This document shows positions 1 to 8,855 of a stretch of 64,000 bases of DNA, in pieces; position 1 is the first letter of the stretch, and the number at the start of each line of letters is the position of its first letter. Position numbers and translations under genes: made by a program. This DNA comes from Limosilactobacillus sp. WILCCON 0051. Lineage in GTDB: Bacteria; Bacillota; Bacilli; Lactobacillales; Lactobacillaceae. Below the pieces are notes generated by a model. It made no database searches, was not told the DNA's origin, and saw only the letters and a program-made list of their open reading frames with translations. The stretch is taken from positions 1,178,001 through 1,242,000 of the forward strand of contig NZ_CP154878.1 in NCBI RefSeq assembly GCF_039955095.1, given 5' to 3'.

Positions 1-1167
1 ATCAATGCGATAGGGGTGGCCAGCCGTTGTCGGGGTCAAGAGCACGTCAAATTGTTCGTGCAGCTTAGCGTGGAGAACACTGGCCTGATCCCAAACGTTC
101 AATGCATTGATGTATTCGGCGGCAGTAACGTTTTTACCAGCTTGCCAAAGTGCCCAAGTGACCAGCTCAATCTCATTTTGTTTGACGGGACGTTTGATTG
201 CTTGTTCAATGCTGGCAAACATGGCTGCGGTTTCACCTTCATTCATCAAATAATAACTATCAATCAGCTGCCGTCCGTCAATCGGATCTTCGTAGGGCTG
301 ACAGTCATAGCCTAGGTCTTGAAGAAAGGCGACCGCGTTTTTGACGGCTTGCACGGCATCTTCTGTAACCGGGGTTTTTACTGGCGAGGTAGTGGTCCAG
401 CCGATCCTTAGACGTGATTGATCGTTTGTTTTAAAGGCATCCGGATTGAGCAGCGGGGTTTGGAAGACGGCAGGGGACTGAACGGTTTGAAGGGTCTCCA
501 GCAAAAGCGCGGTATCTTTAACCGATCGCGTCAACGCAAAATTAATCGACGCGCCTTGCCATGACCGCCAATTGCCTGGACCAACCGGCATGCGGCCACG
601 AGTTGGTTTCAAGCCAATGACGCCACACCAGCTGGCCGGAATTCTGATCGAGCCGCCGCCATCATTGCCCGCAGCGATTGGCACCCAGCCAGCTGCCACG
701 GCCGCGCCGGCACCACCTGAAGAGCCGCCGGGCGTGAACTGCGGATTCCAGGGATTGCGGGCTGGACCAAAAAGTTTGGCATCGGTAATGTTTTTATAGC
801 CAAATTCGGGAAAATTTGTCTGACCAATAATGATGAAGCCGGCATTTTGAAGTGCTTTGACAAAATTATCGGTTTCAGCAGCCAGTTGATTGCCAAACAG
901 CTGGCTGCCGTTAGTATCAGGCTCGCCTTTCATTCGCTGACCGAGTCCCTTTAACAGCAGGGGAACGCCTAAAAACGGCTGCCCGTGATCTTTTAGCTGG
1001 TCGGCTTCTTTTAAGGCTGCTTCTGTTCTTAAATGAACAACGGCATTGAGGGTAGGATTTTCTGCTTGAATCTTACTTAATGCCATTTCAACCAGGTCAC
1101 GACTGGTAAGCTGGTGCTGGCGGATCATTTCTGCCAAGCGATAGGCCGGTAACGTCAGTAGATTCAT
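1..1167 (-). CDS. Amidase (amidase signature family), 3' end cut by window edge
   Basis: The reading frame starts at ATG 1165-1167 behind AAAGGAGC and stays open for 389 codons to the left edge, so the C-terminus is missing. The protein shows the amidase-signature fold: a lysine in LLLKGLG (about residue 70) and the glycine/serine loop TPGGSSGGAGAAVAAG (about residues 145-160), with IPASWCGVIGLKPTRG after it. Together these give the Ser-cisSer-Lys triad of family members that hydrolyse linear amides. The substrate cannot be told from sequence; a GatA role is unlikely because no gatB or gatC is nearby. A strong terminator separates it from the reductase operon upstream, so it is probably transcribed alone. 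Confidence 0.85.
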   Translation of the reverse strand, partial: MNLLTLPAYRLAEMIRQHQLTSRDLVEMALSKIQAENPTLNAVVHLRTEAALKEADQLKDHGQPFLGVPLLLKGLGQRMKGEPDTNGSQLFGNQLAAETDNFVKALQNAGFIIIGQTNFPEFGYKNITDAKLFGPARNPWNPQFTPGGSSGGAGAAVAAGWVPIAAGNDGGGSIRIPASWCGVIGLKPTRGRMPVGPGNWRSWQGASINFALTRSVKDTALLLETLQTVQSPAVFQTPLLNPDAFKTNDQSRLRIGWTTTSPVKTPVTEDAVQAVKNAVAFLQDLGYDCQPYEDPIDGRQLIDSYYLMNEGETAAMFASIEQAIKRPVKQNEIELVTWALWQAGKNVTAAEYINALNVWDQASVLHAKLHEQFDVLLTPTTAGHPYRID

Positions 1168-1185
1168 TTTAAGCTCCTTTGATTA

Positions 1186-1226
1186 CTAAAAATAGGATTA
1201 AGCGTGCGTGCCTAATCCTATTTTCC
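1186..1226 (-). terminator. Terminator between reductase operon and amidase
   Basis: Perfect 12-bp inverted repeat AAAATAGGATTA / TAATCCTATTTT (1189-1200 and 1213-1224). It lies just after the stop of the reductase gene and ends the reverse operon that begins near 3782. Confidence 0.8.
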
Positions 1227-1244
1227 GATATGCATTTGTCTGAA

Positions 1245-1811
1245 TCAACTATCGCTTTCTGTTTCAAGCAGACCGAATTTAGGCAATGGGGTAGCTTTTT
1301 TGAGCAATCTTACATAATGACTGGCTTGATCTTGAAGTGCATCGTCAGTAATCGTGCGGGCACCAAAAGTTATAAAAGGCCGTGAGTATTTCATCCCTAC
1401 CATTCCTGCCATCGATTGGAATGGACGCAACAGCTCGGCTAAACGATAACCATGCAAGCCAACGCGGGTATAATGGCCTTGATCACCACCAACGGAAACG
1501 CTCAGTAAAAATTCTTTGTTTTGAAGCTGGTTACCAGTACGGCCATGTGCCCATCCATGAGTCAAAACAGCATCTTCCCATTGTTTCAGTAGGGCGGGGC
1601 TGCTGTACCAATAAATAGGGAACTGAAAAACAATTCGATCTGCTTTTTTAAGTGCCGCTTGCTCAGCAGCAACGTTAATCCTAAAATCTGGATATAGTTT
1701 ATACAGATCGCGAATTTCAATATTATCGATTTCTGCAGCCGCATTGGCTAATTTTTGGTTGACTCGCGAGGCATTCAAATAGGGATGCGCCAAGATAATT
1801 AATGTTTTCAT
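1245..1811 (-). CDS. NAD(P)H oxidoreductase, flavodoxin-like fold (quinone reductase / KefF type)
   Basis: A 188-residue protein starting MKTLIILAHPYL, the first strand and phosphate-binding region of the flavodoxin_2 family (MdaB, KefF, NQO1-like). RIVFQFPIYWYSSPALLKQW (about residues 73-92) is the FMN-proximal segment of this family and SVSVGGDQGHY is the second flavin loop. Members reduce quinones, azo compounds or nitro compounds with NAD(P)H. An in-frame ATG exists seven codons upstream, but the chosen ATG follows AAGGAGA at good distance. It is the last gene of a probable operon SRPBCC - SDR - MerR - reductase, 26 bp after merR, which suggests induction by an electrophile or redox stress. 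Confidence 0.85.
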   Translation of the reverse strand: MKTLIILAHPYLNASRVNQKLANAAAEIDNIEIRDLYKLYPDFRINVAAEQAALKKADRIVFQFPIYWYSSPALLKQWEDAVLTHGWAHGRTGNQLQNKEFLLSVSVGGDQGHYTRVGLHGYRLAELLRPFQSMAGMVGMKYSRPFITFGARTITDDALQDQASHYVRLLKKATPLPKFGLLETESDS

Positions 1812-1837
1812 AAAGTGTCTCCTTACAGACAACTTGA

Positions 1838-2350
1838 TTAATGGCCACCTCGATTACGGTAGTCTTTAATGGTTTTAAAACGCGTTAGTTCTTCAAATTG
1901 TCCGGTGTCATTAAGATATTTTGAGTATTGTTCTGCTAGATTAGGAACTACTTCATTAGTATGAGGAGTAAAATGAATCTTCTCCGTTCCAGCGTCAATG
2001 GCAGTTGTGAAATACCATTCCTTAAATTTTAAATAACAAAGGGTATCTTGCAGATCATTAATCTGAGCACGCAGATTGGTCTCATGCAGCTTTAAAAGTT
2101 GATAGCGTTTTTTAAGCGTTGAGTCACCCTGCAACCGCATTTGGATAAAATCAGCAATTTCTGTTACTGGTACGCCGGCATTTTTAAGACAAATAATCGT
2201 ACGCATTAGATGGACATCATTATCTGAAAAGATGCGTCGTCCGTTACTGTCGCGTTTAATGAAAGGGAGCAGGCCTTCTTTATCATAGTAGCGAATCGTA
2301 TCAATGGAAATTCCTAGTTGAGCAGCAACTTGACCAATACTATAGCTCAT
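1838..2350 (-). CDS. MerR family transcriptional regulator
   Basis: A 170-residue regulator. The N-terminus YSIGQVAAQLGISIDTIRYY with KEGLLPFIKRDSNGRRIF after it is the MerR winged helix-turn-helix. The middle (LKKRYQLLKLHETNLRAQIN) is the dimerising coiled coil. No cysteine cluster typical of metal sensors is visible, so it belongs with the small-molecule or aldehyde-responsive subgroup (compare AdhR-like regulators, inference). It sits inside the operon it probably controls, between the SDR and the flavodoxin-fold reductase. The ribosome site is GGAGGG. A second regulator of the same kind, with similar sequence around KEGLLP, lies at 19085-19549 beside an aldo-keto reductase. Confidence 0.88.
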   Translation of the reverse strand: MSYSIGQVAAQLGISIDTIRYYDKEGLLPFIKRDSNGRRIFSDNDVHLMRTIICLKNAGVPVTEIADFIQMRLQGDSTLKKRYQLLKLHETNLRAQINDLQDTLCYLKFKEWYFTTAIDAGTEKIHFTPHTNEVVPNLAEQYSKYLNDTGQFEELTRFKTIKDYRNRGGH

Positions 2351-2385
2351 GTTTTACCCTCCATTAATTTTTCTAGTATTCGGGC

Positions 2386-3216
2386 TTAATTATCGTCAGT
2401 TGACAACGATAACTCGCGATGACTTTCAATTTCACTCATTAAACTACGCAGCTTATCCAGACTGGCTTGATAGGCGAATTCTCCTAGAGGCAAATGTTTA
2501 GGCATTTCGTCACCACTATTGACAGCATCAATAATTGCTTGAGCTATCAGCATTGGATCGCCAGGCGCATTGTCAACAGCTTGATCGGTAGTTGCAATCA
2601 TGTCCTTGAACCGTTCATATGCAGCAATCGTTGGAATCTTTTTTTCTGAAGAGGAGCCTGCCCAGTTAGTGCGTGCTCCACTTGGTTCAACGGTCAATAC
2701 CTTGATACCCATTGATGAAATTTCTTGACGCAAAGCATCCGAATAGCCTTCAACAGCAAATTTTGCAGCACTGTAAAAGCCCATGGTTGGTAAAGTAGTT
2801 AATCCAAGAGCTGATGAAATATTAACGATCACGCCATCTTGGTTGGCACGAAACTGTGGCAATAGGGCATTCGTCATTTCAGCCAACCCAAAAAAATCAA
2901 CCTCAAACATGTAGCGTACTGCTTGCATATCACTTTCCTCAATCGTTGAAAAGTATCCTAAGCCAGCATTATTGACTAAGACATCAATCTTTTCAGAAAA
3001 ACTTAGTGCTTGCTTAGCAGCTTCCCTAATAGCCTTTGGATCGGCAATATCAACGATTATTTTTTTGATCTGTCCATGGTCATATTCATCAAGATACGCC
3101 AAATCTTTTTCTTTGCGTGCTGTTGCAATTACTTTGACATCATTTTGCAGAGCTAATCTAGTGGCTAAGGCTTTCCCGAATCCGCTTGACGTTCCTGTTA
3201 TCATCCACGTTTTCAT
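2386..3216 (-). CDS. SDR family NAD(P)-dependent oxidoreductase
   Basis: A 276-residue classical short-chain dehydrogenase/reductase. It has the nucleotide-binding motif TGTSSGFGKALA (about residues 8-19), NNAG near residue 87, an active-site serine in NISSALGL and the catalytic YSAAKFAVEGY (Tyr and Lys at about 153-157). These are the residues used for hydride transfer between NAD(P)H and a carbonyl. The substrate is not predictable. It lies 35 bp upstream of the MerR gene and 53 bp downstream of the SRPBCC gene in one reverse operon. Confidence 0.9.
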   Translation of the reverse strand: MKTWMITGTSSGFGKALATRLALQNDVKVIATARKEKDLAYLDEYDHGQIKKIIVDIADPKAIREAAKQALSFSEKIDVLVNNAGLGYFSTIEESDMQAVRYMFEVDFFGLAEMTNALLPQFRANQDGVIVNISSALGLTTLPTMGFYSAAKFAVEGYSDALRQEISSMGIKVLTVEPSGARTNWAGSSSEKKIPTIAAYERFKDMIATTDQAVDNAPGDPMLIAQAIIDAVNSGDEMPKHLPLGEFAYQASLDKLRSLMSEIESHRELSLSTDDN

Positions 3217-3269
3217 TTGAGAAGACTCCTTTTTATATTTAATGCAGTTGGTTATTTCACTATTTTTGA

Positions 3270-3782
3270 TTATAGCTGTTTGCGAGCCGCGCTAACCAGT
3301 CCATCCAGCCAAGCCTGATGACCATTAAGCATGGGGTTGGGCTTAGTTATAGCAAGCTTAGCGGCTGAATTGCCAATCTGTGATTCTTGAGTAAGCAGTC
3401 GTACGCGATTGGCGGGCAGCTGTTCGATTAAGAAAGCGTGATATACATCAATTGCCGATTCAGCACTGTCATTGTTCCACCCGTGCCATGCAATTTTAGC
3501 AATTGGCGCATCTTTTGTCGGACTGATTAGCTCCATAACCTGTGCATCAATTGGAAAGCCAAAAGTATCAAAATGAAAATGCTCACCATAATGCAGTTCG
3601 CTGTTTTTGCCATTAGTAAGCTTAATATTAGCTGCATTATCATAGTATAGTTCCCATTTGGCAGTATCGACTAGGTAATGCCAAATATCAAAAACCGTTA
3701 GATCCTTAGCAATAACCTCATTGGAAACAAAATTATCGGTTGTCCCTGGTAAAAAGCGGGTTGGAAAACTAATTGAATGCAT
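3270..3782 (-). CDS. SRPBCC (START/Bet v1 fold) domain protein
   Basis: A 170-residue protein resembling polyketide-cyclase/SRPBCC family members: a start such as VFDIWHYLVDTAKWELYYD followed by a beta-rich hydrophobic cavity region and a C-terminal helix (GHQAWLDGLVSAARKQL). Proteins of this fold bind or modify small hydrophobic ligands; no specific function can be assigned. It is the first gene of the probable SRPBCC - SDR - MerR - reductase operon. The ATG at 3780-3782 follows GAAAGAAGG. Confidence 0.65.
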   Translation of the reverse strand: MHSISFPTRFLPGTTDNFVSNEVIAKDLTVFDIWHYLVDTAKWELYYDNAANIKLTNGKNSELHYGEHFHFDTFGFPIDAQVMELISPTKDAPIAKIAWHGWNNDSAESAIDVYHAFLIEQLPANRVRLLTQESQIGNSAAKLAITKPNPMLNGHQAWLDGLVSAARKQL

Positions 3783-3867
3783 TTATGATTCCTTCTTTCA
3801 TTTGTTGGTGAGATCACTATAAATGCTGGAGCTGACTCTAGGGCAACCCTTTTTTTAATTAACCTAG

Positions 3868-4176
3868 ATGATTGATAATGCCTTGTGCTACACAAACCAT
3901 CTGTGCGGGTTCTTCTTTCCGATTAAGATCAAACGATTATATAATCCTGGTTTGTTCAGTACTATCTGTGGATTAGTGCCGCTTTCGATTTGGATTATCA
4001 TGAAATGCTTTGCTGAAATGAATTGGCTGGATTTGGCTTTAGGATTAAGCTGGATTGTCCTTAACTATTGGTTTGGGTTCAGATCGTCGGTATATCGTCA
4101 TTTTGGCTCGTTAAAGCAATATAGCTTCACCTCTGAAGAAGTTGCAAAATCGGATCGCTTTATGAAAAACGTATAG
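3868..4176 (+). CDS. Hypothetical small membrane protein, possibly a gene remnant
   Basis: A 102-codon frame. Two hydrophobic stretches (about residues 30-47 and 53-69) look like membrane helices and the polar tail ends SDRFMKNV. No Shine-Dalgarno sequence precedes the first ATG and the first 28 residues do not look like a protein start. It may therefore be the C-terminal piece of a longer, decayed membrane protein. I do not recognise a family. Confidence 0.35.
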   Translation: MIDNALCYTNHLCGFFFPIKIKRLYNPGLFSTICGLVPLSIWIIMKCFAEMNWLDLALGLSWIVLNYWFGFRSSVYRHFGSLKQYSFTSEEVAKSDRFMKNV

Positions 4177-4226
4177 GAGTGCAAGTTAATGGCACTTTGC
4201 CAGTCTAAAAAATAATCGTATTACAC

Positions 4227-4265
4227 AAAAACTGGGACGGCTTTCATTCAGCTGTCTCAGTTTTT
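4227..4265. terminator. Bidirectional terminator between hypothetical ORF and mleR
   Basis: Stem AAAACTGGGACGGCT / AGCTGTCTCAGTTTT with G-U pairs, flanked by A and T runs on both sides. It touches the stop codon of the reverse mleR gene. Confidence 0.8.
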
Positions 4266-5154
4266 ATGATCTTTTAAGCGGCGTTTCCAGAATCGACCAT
4301 AGTCTTTGGGCGTTTGGCGTCAGCAGGCGATTGGCACGGGCCGCCAGCGAGATGATAAACTCGGGCTGACTGCCATCCGTCAATGGTAAGGCTATTAGGC
4401 CATCATTGGCATCCAGCGCCAGATCCGTCAAAAAAGAGATTCCGGAATTATTGGCGACCAGCGCTTTTAAAATCTGCACGTCGCTGGTTTTAAAAATAAT
4501 TTTGGGACGTACACGAGCCAAATGTGCAGCCTGGCGGAAAGCCTGGGCATGAACGTATTCGTCATCAAGCGTGATAAATGGATACTGAGCGGCTTGAGCA
4601 AATGATATGCCATTTTTAAAAGCTGTCAAAGGATGATCCTTAGCCACGATAATTTTAATCGGTGCCTTATCAATCACACGGGCTCGCAGACTTGGCTGTT
4701 GAAATGGCTGCAGTGATCCTAACAGCGCCAGATCAAGCTCGCCTTTTGCCAGCAGCTGCAGCAGTGAGGCCGAACCATGATCAACGACTTCCAGCTGATT
4801 GAGCAGTCCTGCCTGCAGCAGCGCCGGGGTGAAGCGGGGAAAGTACCAGCTGCCGATGATTGGCGGCAAACCAAAGCTGATGCGTTCCTGCTTGGCACGG
4901 GCCAGTTCCTTTTGGGCAATCTCAAGTTCTTCAATCACGCGCTGAACGTGCTGGTCAAACTGAAGGCCGGTACTGGTAACCGTCAATTGATGATGCGAGC
5001 GATCACGCATGAAAAAAGTCGTTCCAAAGCTTTCTTCAAGTCGTTTGATGGCCATGGTGACGGTTGGCTGACTGATGTTGAAATCTGATGCGACCTGGGA
5101 AAAATTTTTGGTCCTAACCAAATCATGATAATAATATAATTCTTTAATATTCAT
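4264..5154 (-). CDS. mleR: LysR family regulator, probable malolactic regulator
   Basis: A 296-residue LysR-type regulator. The helix-turn-helix is at residues 1-60 (NFSQVASDFNISQPTVTMAI) with a periplasmic-binding-protein-like effector domain behind it (about 90-290). It is divergent from the malolactic enzyme gene across 150 bp, the arrangement known for mleR in lactic acid bacteria, where it activates malolactic genes with L-malate as signal. The assignment rests on fold and position. It shares little obvious sequence with the other LysR gene at 9641-10549. Confidence 0.8.
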   Translation of the reverse strand: MNIKELYYYHDLVRTKNFSQVASDFNISQPTVTMAIKRLEESFGTTFFMRDRSHHQLTVTSTGLQFDQHVQRVIEELEIAQKELARAKQERISFGLPPIIGSWYFPRFTPALLQAGLLNQLEVVDHGSASLLQLLAKGELDLALLGSLQPFQQPSLRARVIDKAPIKIIVAKDHPLTAFKNGISFAQAAQYPFITLDDEYVHAQAFRQAAHLARVRPKIIFKTSDVQILKALVANNSGISFLTDLALDANDGLIALPLTDGSQPEFIISLAARANRLLTPNAQRLWSILETPLKRS

Positions 5155-5220
5155 CGATAAATACCGCCTTGATAGGATTTAAATTTATCATATCAAAAAA
5201 ATTTATGGATTTGGGTATAT

Positions 5221-5250
5221 TTGACTATGTAGTTGGCCAGTTTTTATAAT
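5221..5250 (+). promoter_or_regulatory. Promoter of malolactic enzyme gene
   Basis: TTGACT at 5221-5226 and TATAAT at 5245-5250 with an 18-bp spacer. Transcription should start near 5257. The preceding AT-rich stretch (5165-5215) is the likely LysR binding region. Confidence 0.7.
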
Positions 5251-5304
5251 CAATTGCGAGATAAGAGATAAAAGATGAATTTTGTTGAAAGAAGATGGAG
5301 TCTA

Positions 5305-6960
5305 ATGCGTGGATTTCAAATACTTAATGATCCGTTTTTAAATCGCGGTACGGCTTTTACTGAGACGGAGCGGCGACAATATGGCTTGATTGGTCTTTTG
5401 CCGCCCCGAGTCAAAACGATTGATGAGCAGGCTGCCGAAATGTATGCACTGTACCAAAGCAAGGGATCACTGATTGAAAAGCGTCATTTTTTAATGGAGA
5501 TCTTCAACCATAATCGGACGCTGTTTTTCAATTTGATGGTTCGGCATATTGATGAATTTATGCCAATCGTCTATGATCCAGTAATTGCCGAAGCTATCGA
5601 ACGCTATAATGAACGGTTCATGCAGCCGCAAGATGCCGCTTATCTGACGGTGGATGATCCAGATACGATTGAACAGCGGCTGCAGAATGCGGCCGATCAG
5701 CGGGATGTTCGCCTGATCGTGGTTACCGACGCAGAAGGTATTTTGGGCATCGGCGACTGGGGCGTTAACGGCGTGGACATCGCGGTTGGCAAGCTGATGG
5801 TCTATACGGCAGCTGCCGGCATTGATCCGCAGCAGGTACTGCCGGTCGTAATTGACGCGGGGACAGACAATCAGCAGCTATTGGCCGATGATGAGTACCT
5901 GGGAACGCGTCATGAGCGGTTGTCTGGCGCGGCCTACTTTGCATACATCGATCGTTTCGTAGCGGCGGTTGAAAAGCTGTTTCCTAAGAGCCTGCTGCAT
6001 TTTGAGGACTTTGGTCGCGGTACGGCTGCCCGCATTCTGGACAAGTACCAGGATCAGATTCTGACGTTTAACGATGACATTCAAGGAACTGGTGTCATCG
6101 CGCTGGCTGGCGTTTTAGGGGCACTTAACATTTCTGGACAGTCGATTGCTGAGCAGCGTTTCTTGACATTTGGTGCCGGTACTGCCGGGATGGGAATCGT
6201 CAAGATGCTGTACAACGAGCTCATCAAGCAGGGAATGAGTCCCAAAGAAGCCAAGCAGCATTTTTATCTGGTGGATCGTCAAGGACTGCTCTTTGAAGAT
6301 ACGCCGGGACTGACGCCTAAGCAGCAGGCATTTGTCCGTTCGCGAGATGAATTTGCTGATGCGGGCGAGCTTACGGAGCTGCCAGCAATCATCAAAGCCG
6401 TTCAGCCAACGGTAATGATTGGTACGTCAACGGTTCACAATGCCTTTACCGAAGCTGCCGTTAAAGAGATGACCAAGCATGCTGACCGCCCAATTATTTT
6501 CCCAATCTCCAACCCAACCGAAAAGATCGAAGCCATGCCAGCTGATCTGATTAAATGGACCAATGGCAAGGCGTTGGTGGCAACGGGAATTCCGAGTGCG
6601 ACAGTCGCTTACCAAGGCATTGACTACCAGATTGGCCAGGCTAACAATGCTTTGATCTATCCAGGAGTCGGGTTTGGTGCATTGGCCGTTAACGCGCGGA
6701 TTATCAATGATGAGATGCTGGCTGCTGCCGCGCATGCACTTGGCGGCTTGATTGACGTCAAGGTTCCTGGGGCACCAGTTCTGCCGCCGGTCAGCCAATT
6801 AACTGCTTTTTCCAAGCAAGTCGCGATCGCCGTGGCCCAGTCAGCGATTGATCAAGGCCTGGCACAGACTGATCTCAGTGCGGAACAGGCCGTTTTGGCA
6901 ATGCACTGGCAGCCAGAGTATCAGCCGTTTGATCAGCTGCTGGCAAACTACCGCAAATAA
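5305..6960 (+). CDS. mleS: Malolactic enzyme
   Basis: A 551-residue member of the malic/malolactic enzyme family, cytoplasmic. Established malolactic enzymes convert L-malate to L-lactate and CO2 with NAD+ and Mn2+. Visible signatures: FMPIVYDPV, VVTDAEGILGIGDWGVNG, the metal site in LLHFEDFGRGTAARILDKY, TFNDDIQGTG, and the NAD loop FGAGTAGMGIVKML. The match to lactobacillar malolactic enzymes is close along the whole length, but a NAD-malic enzyme cannot be excluded by eye. An earlier in-frame ATG at 5275 would add 10 residues; I chose 5305 because GGAG precedes it and the first residues then line up with family members. No malate permease gene follows; the next gene is on the other strand. 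Confidence 0.85.
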   Translation: MRGFQILNDPFLNRGTAFTETERRQYGLIGLLPPRVKTIDEQAAEMYALYQSKGSLIEKRHFLMEIFNHNRTLFFNLMVRHIDEFMPIVYDPVIAEAIERYNERFMQPQDAAYLTVDDPDTIEQRLQNAADQRDVRLIVVTDAEGILGIGDWGVNGVDIAVGKLMVYTAAAGIDPQQVLPVVIDAGTDNQQLLADDEYLGTRHERLSGAAYFAYIDRFVAAVEKLFPKSLLHFEDFGRGTAARILDKYQDQILTFNDDIQGTGVIALAGVLGALNISGQSIAEQRFLTFGAGTAGMGIVKMLYNELIKQGMSPKEAKQHFYLVDRQGLLFEDTPGLTPKQQAFVRSRDEFADAGELTELPAIIKAVQPTVMIGTSTVHNAFTEAAVKEMTKHADRPIIFPISNPTEKIEAMPADLIKWTNGKALVATGIPSATVAYQGIDYQIGQANNALIYPGVGFGALAVNARIINDEMLAAAAHALGGLIDVKVPGAPVLPPVSQLTAFSKQVAIAVAQSAIDQGLAQTDLSAEQAVLAMHWQPEYQPFDQLLANYRK

Positions 6961-6975
6961 AACATTGACTTAGAG

Positions 6976-7025
6976 TAAAAAAACAGCGTCAGATTCGTGC
7001 TTTGTAAGCCGAATTTGGCGCTGTT
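6976..7025 (-). terminator. Terminator after ntd
   Basis: Stem AACAGCGTCAGATTCG (6982-6997) / CGAATTTGGCGCTGTT (7010-7025) with G-U pairs. The T run is on the reverse strand, so it ends the ntd transcript and may also slow forward readthrough from the malolactic gene. Confidence 0.78.
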
Positions 7026-7045
7026 GCCGTTTATTATGAATTATT

Positions 7046-7519
7046 TTAGTAGACGGCTCCTTCATAAAAGTTGAACGAAGGCTGGTTAAAATTAAAGCTG
7101 GCCAGTTCACTCATCTTGATGGCGTTGTCCGCAAAGCCCCATGACATCAGGTTGATTGGCTTGCCCCATTCTTCATCAGGAATTACCAGCAGCACGTACT
7201 TGCCATGCGCCTTAGCCCAGGCAATCTCAGTTCCCATGCCGACGTCTTCTTCATCCGGAATGTAGACGGCCAGCGTAACGTCAGTCGTGGTAACGCCCAG
7301 GCAGTCGCCCTTAAAGGTAGCCGTGGCCCATTCCTTGTCATGCAGGTATTCTGGATGCTCGTCGACGCGAATGTTCTTGTATTGATGCTGCAGAGGAACA
7401 TAGCTGTTTTCAACGTCAATCGTTGGATTCTGCTTGATTGCCGTCATGGCTGCTTGATAGGCTTGGTTTTGCTTATCAGTAAACCAGCCAGCACAAAAAT
7501 AAATGGTTTTGCTAGTCAT
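7046..7519 (-). CDS. ntd: Nucleoside 2-deoxyribosyltransferase
   Basis: A 157-residue protein with very high similarity along its length to the Lactobacillus leichmannii type II enzyme, which moves 2-deoxyribose between purine and pyrimidine bases for nucleoside salvage. Recognisable stretches are IYFCAGWFTDKQNQAY, ENSYVPL, IRVDEHPEYLHD, YIPDEEDVGMGTE, KPINLMSWG and the conserved C-terminus FNFYEGAVY. Glu98 is the expected nucleophile and is present at exactly that position. The family is largely confined to lactic acid bacteria and relatives. It is a single-gene unit with its own terminator. Confidence 0.95.
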   Translation of the reverse strand: MTSKTIYFCAGWFTDKQNQAYQAAMTAIKQNPTIDVENSYVPLQHQYKNIRVDEHPEYLHDKEWATATFKGDCLGVTTTDVTLAVYIPDEEDVGMGTEIAWAKAHGKYVLLVIPDEEWGKPINLMSWGFADNAIKMSELASFNFNQPSFNFYEGAVY

Positions 7520-7625
7520 CTTAAAATCTCCCCTTGATTAAAATAACAATAACTAAGACAGGATATTAATTATAACATTGGCCGCCTTGAAAAGTAATAG
7601 TCGCATCTCAAAACCCAAACAGCAA

Positions 7626-8672
7626 TTAAGCAAGCTCACGCATAAGTTGGCAGAGCTGATCAACGTCTTGCTTTCGTGTGGCCCAGCTGGTGGCAAATCG
7701 AATAACCGTATGCTTTTCATCGTATTTTTCCCAAAAGCTGAACGCAACCTGCTGTTCAAGACGAGCCAGCTGCTGATTTTCAATAATAAAGAAAGTCTGA
7801 TTGGTTGGTGATGACCCATAGAGCTGGTAGCCGTTTTGCTTGAGACAATCGCGAATCTGATCAGCATATAAGATCGCGGGCCGAGCAATGTCGACGTAGC
7901 GGTTATCCTTAAAAAGCTCATCAAACTGAATCCCTAAAAGACGGCCCTTGGCTAAGAGCGCGCCATGCTGCTTGATCATCGTAAACAGATGCGGCAATAG
8001 TTTAGGGTCTGGAATAACGACGGCCTCACCAATCAAGGCGCCGCATTTGGTTCCGCCAATGTAAAACGCATCGCATAACGTTGCCAGATCTGCCATGGTA
8101 ACGTCATTTGCCGTGCAGGCCAGCGCATATGATAAGCGCGCACCGTCAATATAAAGCTTCATATCATATTGTTGACAGACGTCGTGAATGGCTTGTAATT
8201 CCGATTTGGTATACAGCGTTCCAAATTCAGTCGGCTGTGACAGATAGACCATTCCAGGCATGACCATGTGATCGTGGTTTGCATCCGCGACATAATCACC
8301 AGCCAGTTCAGCAATCTGAGCAGCAGTAATCTTGCCTTCATGACCTGGCATAATTAAAACCTTGTGACCGCCTGCTTCAATCGCACCGGCTTCATGAACG
8401 ATGATATGGCCAGTATCTGCGGCTGCTACTCCTTGATATGGCTGCAGCAGGGCATCAATCATCACGGCATTGGCCTGCGTGCCGCCAACCAAAAACTCGA
8501 CCTCAGCGTTGGGAGCGTGGCAGGCTTGGCGAATCTTATCCTTAGCCGCCAGTGAGATCGCATCAAAACCATAGCCCGGCAGCTTTTGCCAATTGGTATC
8601 TGCCAGCCGCTTCAAAATGCTGGGATGGGCGCCTTCCAAATAATCAGAAGCAAAAGAAAGTCGATCGTTCAT
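7626..8672 (-). CDS. ltaE: Low-specificity threonine aldolase family enzyme
   Basis: A 348-residue fold-type I PLP enzyme of the beta-eliminating lyase family. Members split L-threonine or L-allo-threonine to glycine and acetaldehyde. Seen: FLVGGTQANAV near residue 60, HEAGAIEAGGHKV, the PLP-ring aspartate in KLYIDGARLSYAL, and the Schiff-base lysine in FYIGGTKCGALIGEA. I set the start at MNDRLSFAS because GAGGT lies seven bases before it; a second ATG five codons upstream has no ribosome site. It is transcribed alone. Confidence 0.88.
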   Translation of the reverse strand: MNDRLSFASDYLEGAHPSILKRLADTNWQKLPGYGFDAISLAAKDKIRQACHAPNAEVEFLVGGTQANAVMIDALLQPYQGVAAADTGHIIVHEAGAIEAGGHKVLIMPGHEGKITAAQIAELAGDYVADANHDHMVMPGMVYLSQPTEFGTLYTKSELQAIHDVCQQYDMKLYIDGARLSYALACTANDVTMADLATLCDAFYIGGTKCGALIGEAVVIPDPKLLPHLFTMIKQHGALLAKGRLLGIQFDELFKDNRYVDIARPAILYADQIRDCLKQNGYQLYGSSPTNQTFFIIENQQLARLEQQVAFSFWEKYDEKHTVIRFATSWATRKQDVDQLCQLMRELA

Positions 8673-8855
8673 ATAATTACCTCGCAATCAATGTCAATAA
8701 AAAGCGTTTGCTTAATGTCGATCATACGCTAAAGATATGCTTGTGACAATTATGGACAGCGATTCTGGAATTTGATTAGTTGGTTGAATCTAATCCGGCC
8801 TGGTCAGCAGTCGAATGATTTGTTAAAATACAAAAAGATTATTAAATATGGATTA

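Noticed and set aside
5275..5304. Upstream ATG at 5275 as start of the malolactic enzyme
   Set aside because: The ribosome site is weak and the extra ten residues do not fit the family N-terminus, though it cannot be fully excluded.
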